A stretch of DNA of 64,000 nucleotides from Uranotaenia lowii (lineage: Eukaryota; Arthropoda; Insecta; Diptera; Culicidae): the NCBI RefSeq assembly GCF_029784155.1, contig NC_073693.1, positions 284,800,875-284,864,874 of the forward strand. Direction: 5' to 3'. Below are positions 1 through 10,707 of this stretch, in pieces. The notes beneath the pieces are model-generated. The model was not told where the DNA came from, did not search any database, and worked only from the letters and a program-made list of their open reading frames with translations. How positions within the stretch are numbered: position 1 is the first letter of the stretch; each line of letters begins with the position of its first letter. Both the position numbers and the translations under genes were made by a program.

Positions 1-428
1 ACCGGACGTGGCTCCTGGACCATTTGCATTTCCAAAACTACCGATTTTCCAGATCCGTTCAAACGAAGACAACCCTGAAACGAAAAGGTCACATCGAAAA
101 CGGCCAAGTGTGCCTTGTGATCCAGCCTTGAGAACCAATCGAAATCTTCCGGACGGAATTTATTTGCTCCAACATCCGATCGACAACAGTTATGTATCTG
201 AATCGAGAAAGCCTGGCTATGACATTCCAGCGAAGCTTTCATACATCTCCGGGTTAGGGACTCGGTATAAAGCTCTACCGAATTAACGAACTTTATCCAT
301 CCGAACCTATTAGTTCCTTTGGGGCAGTTTCCTTCAACGACGGCAACTTCCGGGACACAAAACTCATTTTTCGCTGAGCTGAATGTTGGGGTCAGGAGCA
401 GTAGAAACCACACTATTCTGATCAACAT
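1..428 (-). CDS. Partial secreted/type I membrane protein, family member A (3' end beyond window)
   Basis: An open frame of about 142 codons runs from the ATG at 426-428 to the window edge with no stop, so the C-terminus is missing. It starts with a signal peptide, MLIRIVWFLLLLTPTFSSA, followed by a cysteine-bearing ectodomain with NEFCVPEVAVVEGNCP, SLTRRCMKASLECHS and IHNCCRSD. The protein aligns along its whole visible length with the broken copy at 16973-17615 (NKKFCIPKTALAEGSCP, SCIKASLSCYS, IHDCCQVD), which shows the missing end should contain a single transmembrane helix and a short Lys-rich tail. It has no intron in the visible part. The upstream DNA to about 860 is also duplicated at 17616-18190. 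I do not recognise a named family; a small secreted or membrane-anchored protein is the safe reading. Confidence 0.72.
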   Translation of the reverse strand, partial: MLIRIVWFLLLLTPTFSSAKNEFCVPEVAVVEGNCPKGTNRFGWIKFVNSVELYTESLTRRCMKASLECHSQAFSIQIHNCCRSDVGANKFRPEDFDWFSRLDHKAHLAVFDVTFSFQGCLRLNGSGKSVVLEMQMVQEPRP

Positions 429-870
429 TTCCGGTAATTTTGAGAAACCATTTGAAAGTCTGATTTCCTTGGAAACTATTACGTGCACTTGGTTTCATTG
501 TTAAGTATCTGGTGGCCTCGACTGATCGCTTGGAGGTTTCAGACAGGGAGAATTTTTTGTATTTATCCAAAACGACTCAAATTACCACGAATACAATCGG
601 TTAAATTAAATTAAATAACTACTGACATGCAACTTTTCTGGTACAACGTTGAAGATGTAGAGTCCATCAAGACGAGAAGTAGGAATTGAAGATAACGAAT
701 GATTTTTTATGAAGGGCGGAAATAAGCTGTCCAACTTTTTGCGCCTAGCAGTAGACTATGGAATAGGTTCGAACACAGACGACAAAGATTAAGGCTCGTT
801 TCCAATGCAAGTTTTCATATAAGTGCGCGGTTGAAAACGATTTTGGAACCGTAAAGCTTTCGTAAAACTT
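429..870. repeat. Upstream flank of gene A, duplicated at 17616-18190
   Basis: The stretch around 735-860 matches 18065-18190. Shared pieces are gcctaRcagtagacta, a ggatTCGAAC-like block and ggctcgtttccaatgc, in the same order and orientation relative to the two paralogous genes. This indicates that the duplication unit covered the gene plus at least 450 bp of 5' flank. No other coding sequence is seen here. Confidence 0.55.
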
Positions 871-1335
871 TGTTTAAAAAAATTATACATGGACAAAATA
901 ATTTGAACTTCGACGATTTTTATTTTCTAAATAAGCTTCTCGTTAGTTTAAAAAAGATTCAAATGATCCTATATCATACAAAGCAAAATCGTTGAAATTC
1001 TCTCTCACATGTTTAACTTGTATACAAAACACAGTTTCGAAATCATGTTAAAACTGTCCATTTTGTACATGTGGTCTACTAAATTGCTGTTTTGGCACAG
1101 CTGCGAATTTGGACCAGGATTTAAAAAAATACATACAACCGATTTTGAAGTTTGGGGTTCAAATTTTAGAAAATAATGATTACACTAGTTTACAGCATTT
1201 TTGAACTTAGTAAACTGAAGGTCATATAAAATGTGAATTCGGGTGCTGAATCCGAAAATGAAATTCAAAAAAATATCAGTGAAACAGTTTTTAAGTTATG
1301 CTCCAAATATGAAATTTTGCAAAAATAAAAAAGTA

Positions 1336-2250
1336 GGGGAGAGTGGGGTATCGTGGGCCATGGGGAAACGTGGGCCACTTTTAATATCTCAGATGTGTGT
1401 AGAGATAAAAATCTCAAACCAACTGTCATCGTCGTCGCTTTGCATGAGCATGTATTCCTATATGTTGTTGACTGAAATAGGCATCATATGCTTCTTTTAT
1501 TTATCAAGTTAAAAAAAGTTAGAAAAATCAACTTACATAATTAAAAAAACACCCGCTAATTTCATCGATGGGGAACCTAAAGTGCATAACAAAAATATGC
1601 TCATACGCTTATGATCTTAGTTTTGTCATGATCTTTCACATGGAAAAGGAATTTTTGATGACACATCACTAAGTCACACAAACGCAACCAATTTGCAAAT
1701 CATAGCTTGTGGGGAATCGTGGGCCACACATCTTGAATCACCTATATTTTTATGTTTTTATACACATTCAGAACTTAAAATACGTTTTAACTATCTGCAA
1801 AGTTTTCTTATGCCAAATTAAGAGTTATGAAAATATTTTGTCCATCCTATATAAGAAATTTTGCCAAAACGTTTGCGAGCCAGGTTTTGGAATCTATGCG
1901 GTCATACACAGCTCTCTTTTTTATTTCATCATCTGAAATTGCTTTTAAATAACGAAATGAATTAGGAAATTACAGTTTTGGGGCAACTCATAAACTTTGC
2001 ATGTTATTTGGTCAATTTGGATTTGGTGGCCCACAATTCCCCACCATTTTTCAAAATCCAAAAAAATATTACTTTTTTTCAAACAGTCAGAATTTGAAGA
2101 AAATAACTTATTAAAAAACTAAAAAAAAAAACCTTATGATACCTTGAAAATGTAGAAAACCATACCATTTTTTATTTTTTATTTTATATTTTATAATAAA
2201 GAAGTTATGGAACAACGAAAAAAAGTGGCCCATGATTCCCCACTCTCCCA
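1336..2250. mobile_element. TA-flanked TIR element, GGGGAGAGTGGGG family (GTGGGCCA subfamily), 915 bp
   Basis: The left end is TA-GGGGAGAGTGGGGTATCG and the right end is CCCCACTCTCCCA-TA, which are inverted. Subterminal cgtgggccac on the left has a gtggcccatg counterpart on the right. The element sits in the foldback copy, whose empty site is visible at 33181-33215. There is no transposase reading frame, so this is a non-autonomous MITE-like element. Confidence 0.75.
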
Positions 2251-2377
2251 TACTTATAGTTAGATTAAAATATCCCGAACTTCATAACAGTAATTTGAAA
2301 TCTCTTTTTTGCATATTAAAGGTGAACAATTTTGCTATCTATCATTTGAACACCATTTTTGTGCATCATCAACAGTA

Positions 2378-4134
2378 GGGGAGAGTGGGGGATACTTGAT
2401 CCCTTTTTCTTATTTTCACCATATCTTTTTGGAAAAATTTAGCAACTCGCACTCTTTTACATTTTCTGACAGCGTGTAACTTCAAGTTTCTATGCATTTA
2501 AAATTAGAACGATACTTGAACCCGTAGATGAACTAGAAGCATTTTTGTGGGAGTAAAAAAATTGCGATATTTTTGAAGTTAGGGGAGACTTGATCCTTTA
2601 TTCAGGAAGCCCTAATCCATAGAAATAATCAAACAAAACCCCAAGATAGAATGTTAATTGACTATTTTGGTCATGTTTGTTCTCATTTCACAATCTATAA
2701 TTGTCAGAAAAAAAAATTCTATAGCTTATTCTCAACCCTCATAACATTGCATACTTATGTGCGCAATTTTTTATAAACAAGAGAAAATTATTATTTCGGC
2801 CCTTTTTTCGAATAATTGATGGATGAATATTAGATATTGGATAAATATTAGTAATCTCGTAATCAGCAATGACCACGATCCATTGAGAAGAAGAAATACC
2901 GGGATCATTTGTACCCATATATTAGGATCAATTGTACCCAAAATCAACATTTTCTAGAAAACTTTTTCTGAAAAAAATTGGGAGTTTTCCATCGCTTTGA
3001 AAATATTGTATTTTGAAGTTCATTTTACACTCGAAAGATTGATTTATTGGAATAAATATTTTTGTTATAATATTTCCATGTTAGGAACATATTAAAATGA
3101 TGAAAAAAGACCTTCAAGCACAGAGAACAGACGTACAAGCTAGCATAACGAAACTTATGTAAAATTTCCAACACCGTTTTGAACCATTTTTTTGTTTTTT
3201 GGCTGGGCCACCAGATGTCTACAAAACACACCAAAGAGAACTGTCAAAACCAAACTGAGAAAAAAAAAACAAAATTTTGGGTCAGTTTTGAGTAGTTCGT
3301 ATGAATTGTTTGGCATGTTTAAGGTACCTAAATGGCTGTTAAAGTTTCGAAACACTTTCATCACGTTGCATAATGGAAAAATATCTTAAATGTGAATTGC
3401 TATTTTCTTTAAGCTAGAAGTAGATACTAAATGTTGACAATGAGATGCCAAAGCGATACTCGAAAGTAACCCGCTTTAAGATGTATAGAATCAACTCTGA
3501 TGGGTAAGACTGGTCGTCAAGAATGTTTCTGATTGACTGGATTTAGCCGATTCGTCCTTGACGATAACCGTGCAAGCAGTGCAAAAACTTATTCCAAAAC
3601 TGTTAGTTCTTTTGACTGCCTCAGTAGTGCAAAAATAAAGTAAATGAAATTCTGTCCAGCCAAATGTAACTCTTATTGCATTTATATAGCAATCAATTGA
3701 ACCCGTCTATTTAGAGCGGCATTCGTTTAATTATTAATGAGTTCATATACGATTAAGCCTTTTCGAAAACTGGGCACTTGAAAATTTGATTTGTAACTTT
3801 TGAACGGCGCAATAGATGGCACTGTTTCAATTCTCTTTTCAACGTACTTTTTTGGATGTCAGCATTTGAAATTTTACACACTTTTTTGAAGATTTTTGTG
3901 TTCGAGCTTGTATGTCTGTTCTCTGTGCTTCAAGTCACATTTTGTAAAATTTTTCAAACAAAGTTCAATAACCCAAAAACTTATTTTGTTCAAGTTTTTT
4001 GAGCTTCAACCATTGCTGTTTTGTTCCATTTGGCACATTTTTCTAGAACATTTGATCTTTGTACGACATTCCAGTTTGGAGATATAGCTAAGGAATCAAG
4101 TATCTCCCAGGGATCAAGTATCCTCATTCTCCCC
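2378..4134. mobile_element. TA-flanked TIR element, GGGGAGAGTGGGG family (CTTGATCC subfamily), with nested insertion
   Basis: The left end is TA-GGGGAGAGTGGGGGATAC and the right end is GTATCCTCATTCTCCCC-TA. The body is homologous, in inverse orientation, to 14984-15958; it shares the subterminal ggatCAAGTATC motif, the block ending in TTGATCTTTGTACGACATTC and its partner on the other arm. Without the nested 809-bp element and one 7-bp duplication it would be about 940 bp, the size of the other copy. The empty site is caacagTAttgctg at 33313-33326. It is non-coding. Confidence 0.75.
3119..3927. mobile_element. 809-bp TIR element nested in the TA element, 7-bp TSD
   Basis: The ends are inverted: CACAGAGAACAGACGTACAA on the left against TTGTATGTCTGTTCTCTGTG on the right. 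The flanks CTTCAAG (3112-3118) and CTTCAAG (3928-3934) are direct repeats. The sister copy at 14984-15958 has the uninterrupted site with a single CTTCAAG (reverse complement, about 15192-15198), which defines the insertion exactly. The interior has no convincing ORF. The block at 3160-3260 also occurs, degraded, at about 6300-6410. Confidence 0.8.
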
Positions 4135-4470
4135 TATTGTTTATATTAGCTGACTTTATGGTAGAAAAAATTATAAAAACGCATTTTTTTCAGAGAATAT
4201 TTTGAGAGAAGTTTTTTTAACTCGAATCGAAACACAGTCTTCAGATGAAATATTTTTCATAGTTTGGGCTTTAAGAAAACCCGATTTCAAAAGAAATTGG
4301 CCTAAAGAGATCAAAGTTATTGATAAAAAAAATGGATTTTCATGTTTCTCCGGAACAAAATGTCTCAAAATCCCATACAAACTTTAGGCTCGTTGAGCGA
4401 ACCCTTCCCGTGATCCGATCTGGCCCAAATTTAGCATGAGATCTTGTACAAGGCCTAGGATCAATTTAAA

Positions 4471-5298
4471 CCTGCAGCGCATAATATTTTCAAATGTCGG
4501 GTCATTTGGAGCACTCTAAGGAACCCCGAGCAGACTTTTATAAATATGCCAAGTGTAAATTTCACTTAAACCTCAATGATACACCCTAGTGAAATAAACG
4601 CAAAAACAATAATGAACTTAAAAAATTTCAGTAAAAAGGTTAGAAAATCAGGGAGAAAGGGCAAATTTATGTCAAAAGTTGTTATCCATTTTACCTACAC
4701 GAACAATCAAAACGAAATTTCACGGTTTTAATATGCTCTGTGACCCAGATTTGGCGAAATGAACTGCTGCTTTAGTGCAGAAACTGGTATAACCCTAAAG
4801 CTCAGTTCATTAAGAAATGGGACAGTTACGAATGCGTGTATCTTAAAAACCATTCTTTTGATCGAAATACTCTCTATAAAGAAAATAAAGGTAATTTTGG
4901 AATGATTCCTAAAAAATTTGAAAAAAAAATTCTTCGTATCTCCCATCGGCCGGCGTACACTTTTTTCAGTCATGATATTGATCAGTTTTTCCAACTTATA
5001 CTTCGTCTAATCTGTATTTTGGGTGGCTGCATAACCCTTCTTGAAATTCTGCCCCTTGTCGGCCCAAAACATTTCTTTTTAAAGAAACTGAAGACAATTT
5101 AGTGGATATAGCTGTTTCGAAATTAACAAAACTTGATTATTTTTGAGCCACTTAAAGCGCTTTCAATGGAATGTCTGCTGGCCAAATCTGACACTTGCAT
5201 TTGTCGTGCCCGGAGGATTTATTTTTCCAACTCGTGTTCGGAAATGTTTTCCTAAAACCTTTCCATACAATCCGTTCGATACCGCAATATTCTATCAA
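4471..5298. other. Unassigned AT-rich sequence with coding-like remnants
   Basis: No complete gene is seen. The frame of the fragment ending at 5299 continues leftward on the minus strand, with two stops at 5293-5298 and another near 5160, and still reads protein-like (GKHFRTRVGKINPPGTTNAS). It is therefore probably the decayed downstream part of that unit. The rest is low-information AT-rich DNA. Confidence 0.3.
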
Positions 5299-6215
5299 CC
5301 TGAGTTTTCTTCGTCGGTCTCGTTCAGCCAGAGGCCCACATACACACAGTCATACGGGTTTTCGTTAAGTTTATTCCCTGCAATCCGCACAATGTTAACT
5401 CTCTCGTCTCTTTCAATGTAGCGAGCGACTTCAATTTGCTTCGCTTGTATGAGTGAAACGACTGATTCCAGGTCCGGATGTTTTACACACTAACTTTTGG
5501 CTACCCCTTAAAGGCGTAAAATTGACCCGTTATTGAGAACCTCCACGATCTGTCAAATAACGGGTAATTTTGTCGGGTCAATATTACCCCTTATTTCGAA
5601 AAGCTTAAGTCCGCTTCAAAGGGGTAGGTTTAGATGTTGTTACATGCATAACGTTGCTATTCGTCCGGCAAATTGCCAGCGATGAGAAAGATTGTAAGTA
5701 TTTCATTGAATATTTATATTGATTCCTTTCTGAATTATTTCTTCTTGTTATTTCAGGGCTGCACAGTTCAGAATGAGCGCGACTAAAGTAAGCCGATATT
5801 TGAAACTCGATTCGTGGCGGACTAACATTCAGGTTAAATTTAAATTTTCAAATAATTTGAAGTTTTTAAAATATTATTGTCATTTAAATAAATAAACACA
5901 TAAAACATGATATCTTGTTGTGATTAATTTCCCAGCAATCATATTTCCCATAAGCAGCTCCTGAAATTTCCACCATACGAAAGCCTTTCAAATAAGGGGC
6001 AATTATCATCTGCAGGCATTTGGAATAAGGGGTAATTTTCATCCGCTGAAGCGTTATCAAGCTAAGTACCCCTTAAAGGGTAAAGGGGCTGTATCCGGAA
6101 AAAGGAGTTCTCCCAGTCTTATTGAATAAACGGGTCAAAAGTATTCGTTAAGGGGTAGCCAAAAGTTAGCGTGTACTGATTTGGAATGGCTTGAGAGTTC
6201 ACAGACAACGGAAAT
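5299..6215 (-). pseudogene. Unidentified coding fragment, split by a MITE
   Basis: The minus strand reads open from a possible splice acceptor (cttag|ATTTCC, exon edge 6215) to 6176, jumps the TA element 5486-6173, and continues open from 5483 to 5299, where it meets two stops. The frame is preserved when the element and one TA are removed. Visible peptide pieces include VVCELSSHSKS before the break and HPDLESVVSLIQAKQIEVAR and DCVYVGLWLNETDEEN after it. The mix of charged and hydrophobic residues and the lack of repeats look like real protein. I do not recognise the family. It could be an exon of an old gene or part of a decayed transposon gene. Confidence 0.45.
5486..6173. mobile_element. 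688-bp TA-flanked MITE (CACRCTAACTTTTGG termini)
   Basis: The ends are CACACTAACTTTTGGCTACC on the left and the inverse complement beginning CACGCTAACTTTTGGCTACC on the right, followed inside by ccccTTAA. It is flanked by TA on both sides (5484-5485 and 6174-6175). Subterminal ggggtAATttt and acccgtTATT motifs repeat in inverted orientation. A small intron-like stretch (gtaagt ... tttcag at about 5695-5757) lies inside. The TA duplication and CAC ends suit a Tc1/mariner-type non-autonomous element. Confidence 0.8.
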
Positions 6216-7480
6216 CTAAGTTATAGTTTTTTTACCCCCAAGAAATTTAAACTTTCATATAACTTTGCTCTCTTATTCTCTACAGCAATTTAAGCCTTGA
6301 ACCGTGTGTAAAGTCCCAACGACCGTTTTGAATCAATCTTATGTTTTTTAGTTGAGCCACTAGATGTCTCCAAGGACACCGGAGAGAACTGTCAAGAAGA
6401 AAGTGCAATGTAAATAAAACAAAATAGCAAACAATGAATCAGTTATGATGGGGTCGTATTACGATTTTGACGAGTTTCTAGCAAACTGATGTTGAAATTT
6501 GGTTTTGCCACTTGCATGAATTTTAAGACTATTGCGAGAATCTGATTTGACAAATAACAATCTCGCATTCACTAATTTATACCACCCACTGACCATACTG
6601 ACTGACACTCGATTTCGTTTTCAGGATTACTTTTTCAATAATACGCAATATCGATTCCAGAGTGCGCGTCGATCGATTTGAAGAAATGCTATCCCGCATG
6701 CTAAAAAACCATATCTCAAACAGTTTATACAATACAAAAGTGATTGTATCTGTAAACGTAGCTGTTCTTCTAAACTTTACTTCGCCAACGATAAGAATAA
6801 AATATGTACGATTATGTGAAAACGTGATGATATCTGGAAAGGTGATAGAATGATATAACGATTTCTTTCAACTTTTCTTCAATCATAAAAACCGAACTTG
6901 AACCGTTACACATACCGTTCATCCCTTCTGTCATTCACGTCAAAATTAACGAAACGCCCGGTCAGAGATGCCAGATGGTTTTGTACAAAATCAGTACACA
7001 TTTACAAAAGTTTTAATTTTTTTTTACTATCATCATACTAAACGAGGTTATCTCTTTGATTTACAAGATGCTTTTAACAATTGTTAACGCTTCAAGTAAG
7101 GGTCTGATAGATAGTTATGAATGTTTCTTTACGAACCCATGAACTTAATTTTGATTTTAATTCATTGCATGTTAAAAAACAACAAGCAATTACAAATTTG
7201 GTGTATAGGCTTGCATACATGCTAACAGGCGACACTGAAACATCAAAGTTTTAAAACTTTTATATTCTCACATTTTAATCTCATATTGGTACAATTTTAA
7301 AAAGTCGGTCTAGTCGGCACCACTGCCGACCACTGGAAGAAGAACACAAAAAAACAACAACTCCTTGTTCAAAAAGTTCAGCGATTGCGAGTCCAGCCGA
7401 TGCGGGAAACAATTTTAATCTGTGTGGCCGGACAATAGTGTTATAGCGGGAAACGTCGGAGGCATAATGGATTTCTTCGT
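6216..7480. other. Intergenic DNA with old repeat fragments
   Basis: About 6290-6410 is a degraded relative of the internal part of the element at 3119-3927 (shared ccaMYagatgtctMcaa and gagagaactgtca). Nothing else is supported. The short frame at 6662-6853 has no protein-like composition. Confidence 0.35.
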
Positions 7481-7491
7481 AAAAAAGTCAG

Positions 7492-7767
7492 CCTCCAGCA
7501 GACAGTGCAATCGGGACTGTTTTGGGAAAACTTCTCGAACTACTGGAAAATTCTGTAAGTAATAATAGTTTTAATATTTAAAATTTCGATTGACAATAAA
7601 ATTAATTTCAGCTTCCCTGCACATTCATCACTCGGGCAATGGTGGTTTCCCTGCATCCAGTAGGGCTGAACATGCAATACCAACCTTCCGCTCTACCGAC
7701 TGGGGATGATTGTCCACCAGAATTAATAGACTTCAGGACATCGTCCACTTTATTTTTTCATCATAAT
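7492..7767 (+). CDS. Two phase-0 exon-like segments of an unidentified gene
   Basis: Exon-like 7492-7554 follows a possible acceptor (gtcag) and ends at the donor GTAAGT (7555-7560). A 57-bp intron ends in tttcag at 7611. Exon-like 7612-7767 (52 codons) ends at another GTAAGT (7768-7773). Both boundaries are phase 0 and the joined frame has no stop: PADSAIGTVLGKLLELLENS for the first exon, and LPCTFITRAMVVSLHPVGL then QYQPSALPTGDDCPPELIDF within the second. The intron size and consensus sites are typical of Diptera. No start exon or downstream exon is identified; a LINE begins about 550 bp further on and may have entered the next intron. The family is not recognised. Confidence 0.42.
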
Positions 7768-7773
7768 GTAAGT

Positions 7774-8319
7774 AATAAAACAAAATAAAGTGAAAAATTT
7801 GAATCTAATTAATTCTATTGAATTCTCACATCCGAAAATCCCCACAAATATTTACATCTATTTCTATGTGTGGGTGAGGACTGTCATTCATGGGTTCATG
7901 GGTTCTGGGTAACGTTGAATGAACGCATTGTAAATAGTTTGATGATTGGTAAACATCATTCTTTAACATTAAAAAAAGCTTTAAGGTTATCATCTCTTAG
8001 CAGTTTAACGATATAATCTAATAGTTTTTTAAACGGTTGCGTTATATGAGGCACCATAAACAAAACAGTAATCTTAGTACAAACGGTTCGTACAACAATC
8101 AATCCGATTTCCGTAACAGTTTGATCAACGGTTTGATAAATCGTTTAAAATAAGCCCACACATGTTCATTCTATAAACAGTTCAATGCCTTGAAAACGTT
8201 ATTCATTAGCGTTTTATTAACCGTACCCGAACTGTTCCTAGGACAGTGTCTCCATATAGAAGTTTTAATAGTTTTAAACAGTAAGTAGTAAGTAGTTCCT
8301 TTTTTTTTTTTCTGGCAGC
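7774..8319. other. AT-rich flank left of the LINE
   Basis: No gene is seen. Short aacggTTTgat/taaaCGTTt motifs recur on this side and on the far side of the LINE at about 14090-14150, which hints that the LINE entered an older repeat. No boundary can be drawn. Confidence 0.25.
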
Positions 8320-8759
8320 GCTGGTTTTTGATCGACCGTCTCGTTTTATTGTCCCGCAGTTTTATTGAAATTTATAGTAGTAATACGTATTTTTTAATCC
8401 GTGATGAGTTTAAGTGGCGTTATTTAGTGTTCAGTGTGCAAAACCGTACTATGATTTTCTACTTTGGATTGTCCTAAATGTGTTAAAATTGAATTTTCCT
8501 CTGTGCTAAAATACATAAAAAAAAAAACATACCCCAAGCGTTCGTGTGGTGAGCTGTGTATTGAAAGTCACTTCTCTAGGTTGGTGAGTAAAGTGAACTT
8601 TTCTTTCTTATTACTTTTCACAACTAACATTCTCAAGAGTATATTGCACAGCAGCAAATCGTTGACCAAGCATATATCTCAACCATATCTGCATGCGTCC
8701 ACCGTTTGTCGGTCTATCTGAGTGAAAAAAAACTGCCGCTGTTCAACTTCTTGTGGTTC

Positions 8760-8960
8760 TATCATTTGCTCAGCTGTTAGTAAATCTCGTCGCTGAGCGG
8801 TGTAGTATTTGGCCAACCTCGGGGCACTTGCAAGTAGTGCGAAAGTGTGTGTCTCTGTTATTAGCGCACTTCAAAGGGTTGTGTTTCTTGCACTTGCTAG
8901 CTTGTTAGTGAATCTCGATCGCTAGCGGTGAAGATTAGGCAAACGCAGCCAGCGCACATG
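8760..8960 (+). repeat. Two diverged tandem repeats in the LINE 5' UTR
   Basis: GTTAGTAAATCTCGTCGCTG near 8777 and GTTAGTGAATCTCGATCGCT near 8907 begin two related units about 130 bp apart. Each is followed by agcggtg and then gcgcac-type sequence. 5' tandem repeats often carry promoter activity in non-LTR elements; here that role is inference. Confidence 0.5.
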
Positions 8961-9555
8961 AGTAGGTACGAAAGTATTGTTGCTTCCGTTAGTAGCACAC
9001 ATTGTTGGAACTAGCGTTTGCTGGTTTTCATGGTGACTCGTCACTTGTATTCTTGATAGTCGTACACAGTGCAACATAAACTTGAAAATTGTTCTTTTTG
9101 GAAAGCAATGATTTTAACTTTCGATTTTATTAGATTTTTTTTTTATTGTGCGTTTAATATGTAATCAATTTTCTTTTATTTCAACGCTTTTAAATTGAAT
9201 TATCTTTATCTCCGTACACACACATAATTTAGGTTTGTCTTTGTCCTTAAAATTTTATTTGTTTTGCGATTTTGACATTGAACCCTTTTGAAAAACGCTT
9301 TTTAATTAAATATTTCTCATCTCCGTACATACAAATAATTTAAGATAGCTTATGATTTTTTTTTTAATTTAATTTTTTTTTTCCTCTTTTCATAACACTT
9401 TTTCTTTGAAATATTTATTTGTATTGTTTTCTTAAATAATCTTAGTTTGTGCGTTTGTTAAAATAAACTTATAAGTCTTTTATTTCTTAACTTTAATAAT
9501 TTCTAGCTTTAGTTGTGCGTTTCATCAAAAGAGTTAGTTCCTTTTTAGCTTTTAA

Positions 9556-10662
9556 TTGTTGTATTATGGCGATGGCGAACATGGATGTGATGATGAAGTT
9601 ATTTGTATTGAATGTAATAATGTTGAAAATAATCTTGATAAAATACTTACTTGTGCATATTGTTTCAAGAGCGTTCATCTTCGCTGCAAAAATCTGATTG
9701 GAAGTGCAGCTCGCAAAATGAAAGCGCAGCAATACTTTTGCGATGCCAACTGTGCATGTATTTACGCCAAAATAATAAGTTTACGGAAAGATCATGAAAC
9801 AATTATCGAAAATATCCATACTAAAATTGAAACGACCGTACATAATGTGGTTTCACATGAATTGACCTCAATCAAAACGGATATGAGATCAGTTACTACT
9901 GCGATAGAGGCTTCGCAGGAATTTTTGTCCACGAAATTCGATGAAATTCAGACTGATTTCAAAGACATAAAATTCCGAAACGATGCTCTTGAAAAAGAAG
10001 TAACTGATCTCAAATCTAAGCATTCAAATCTTACCAATCAGGTCCATAAATTGGAAATAAACCTCGACCGATTTAACCGGGAGGCTGTTTCAAAAAACCT
10101 CTTGATCTTCGGATTGCCATACAATAATAGAGAAAATACACAAGAACTTGTACGCAAAACATGTGGCACTTTTGGCTACGACCTTAAAACTGAATCCATT
10201 TTAAACGCTGTTAGATTAATATCATCCAATAAACCCAATGAAAAGTCTCCACCAATTAAAGTTCTATTAAAAGATACAGTAATAAAAGAAGAAATTTTCA
10301 GTAAAAAAAGAATTTTTGGGAAACTTGCCTCTTCTTCAATAGATCCTTCATTAGTAGTTGATGGTAAACCACTAAACGTCACAATAAGGGATGAATTGAC
10401 GCCCTTATCCATGGAAATTTTAACTGAATTGCGCGAATATCAAGACTTAATTGGAGCCAAATACATTTGGCCCGGAAGAAATGGTGCCATTTTGGTCAAA
10501 CAAACAGATAATTCAAAACCTGATATAATCAAAACTAAATTTGAAATGAATCGCTTCATGAGCATGCATGTCACTCAGCAAAGAAATAACACATCCACGA
10601 TTCCAAATGAAAGTCCTTCACCCAAACGAAAAAGGAACAATGCTGATCCACGATCAAAATAA
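9556..10662 (+). CDS. LINE ORF1 protein, PHD finger + coiled coil + nucleic-acid-binding domain
   Basis: This is a 368-codon frame. Residues about 17-66 form a C4HC3 PHD-like zinc finger: CIEC, TCAYC, VHLRC and YFCDANC. Residues about 85-175 are heptad-rich (EVTDLKSKHSNLTNQVHKLE), suggesting a trimer-forming coiled coil as in other LINE ORF1 proteins. From about 181 comes NLLIFGLPYNNRENTQELV, resembling the RRM-like/C-terminal region of LINE and baculovirus-FP-like proteins, then a basic tail (SPKRKRNNADPRSK). The frame has a stop at 9553-9555 and opens with TTG; the first in-frame ATG (about 9718) lies inside the zinc finger. Initiation is therefore abnormal, or the true start was lost. The likely role is binding element RNA in the RNP. 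Confidence 0.8.
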   Translation: MLYYGDGEHGCDDEVICIECNNVENNLDKILTCAYCFKSVHLRCKNLIGSAARKMKAQQYFCDANCACIYAKIISLRKDHETIIENIHTKIETTVHNVVSHELTSIKTDMRSVTTAIEASQEFLSTKFDEIQTDFKDIKFRNDALEKEVTDLKSKHSNLTNQVHKLEINLDRFNREAVSKNLLIFGLPYNNRENTQELVRKTCGTFGYDLKTESILNAVRLISSNKPNEKSPPIKVLLKDTVIKEEIFSKKRIFGKLASSSIDPSLVVDGKPLNVTIRDELTPLSMEILTELREYQDLIGAKYIWPGRNGAILVKQTDNSKPDIIKTKFEMNRFMSMHVTQQRNNTSTIPNESPSPKRKRNNADPRSK

Positions 10663-10707
10663 GATCTTAGATCTACAAATGTTTAAAACTGAAATATATT
10701 TTATTCA

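Larger units (their letters stand above)
1170..4470 (+). mobile_element. Foldback-family element copy, broken by two TA-element insertions
   Basis: The segments 1172-1333, 2253-2375 and 4137-4470 match, in order, the left arm of the foldback at 33032-34593: the terminal ACACTAGTTTACA, the block GCTGAATCCGAAAATG, GAGTTATGCTCCAAATATG-like sequence, and CTTTATGG followed by an A-rich stretch. The two intervening blocks are TIR elements with TA target sites. Only the left arm plus the centre is recognisable; the right arm is missing or too divergent to see. Confidence 0.6.

Noticed and set aside
8..286. Plus-strand frame of 92 codons at the left edge
   Set aside because: It is the antisense shadow of the membrane-protein gene at 1-428, which has a signal peptide and a paralog.
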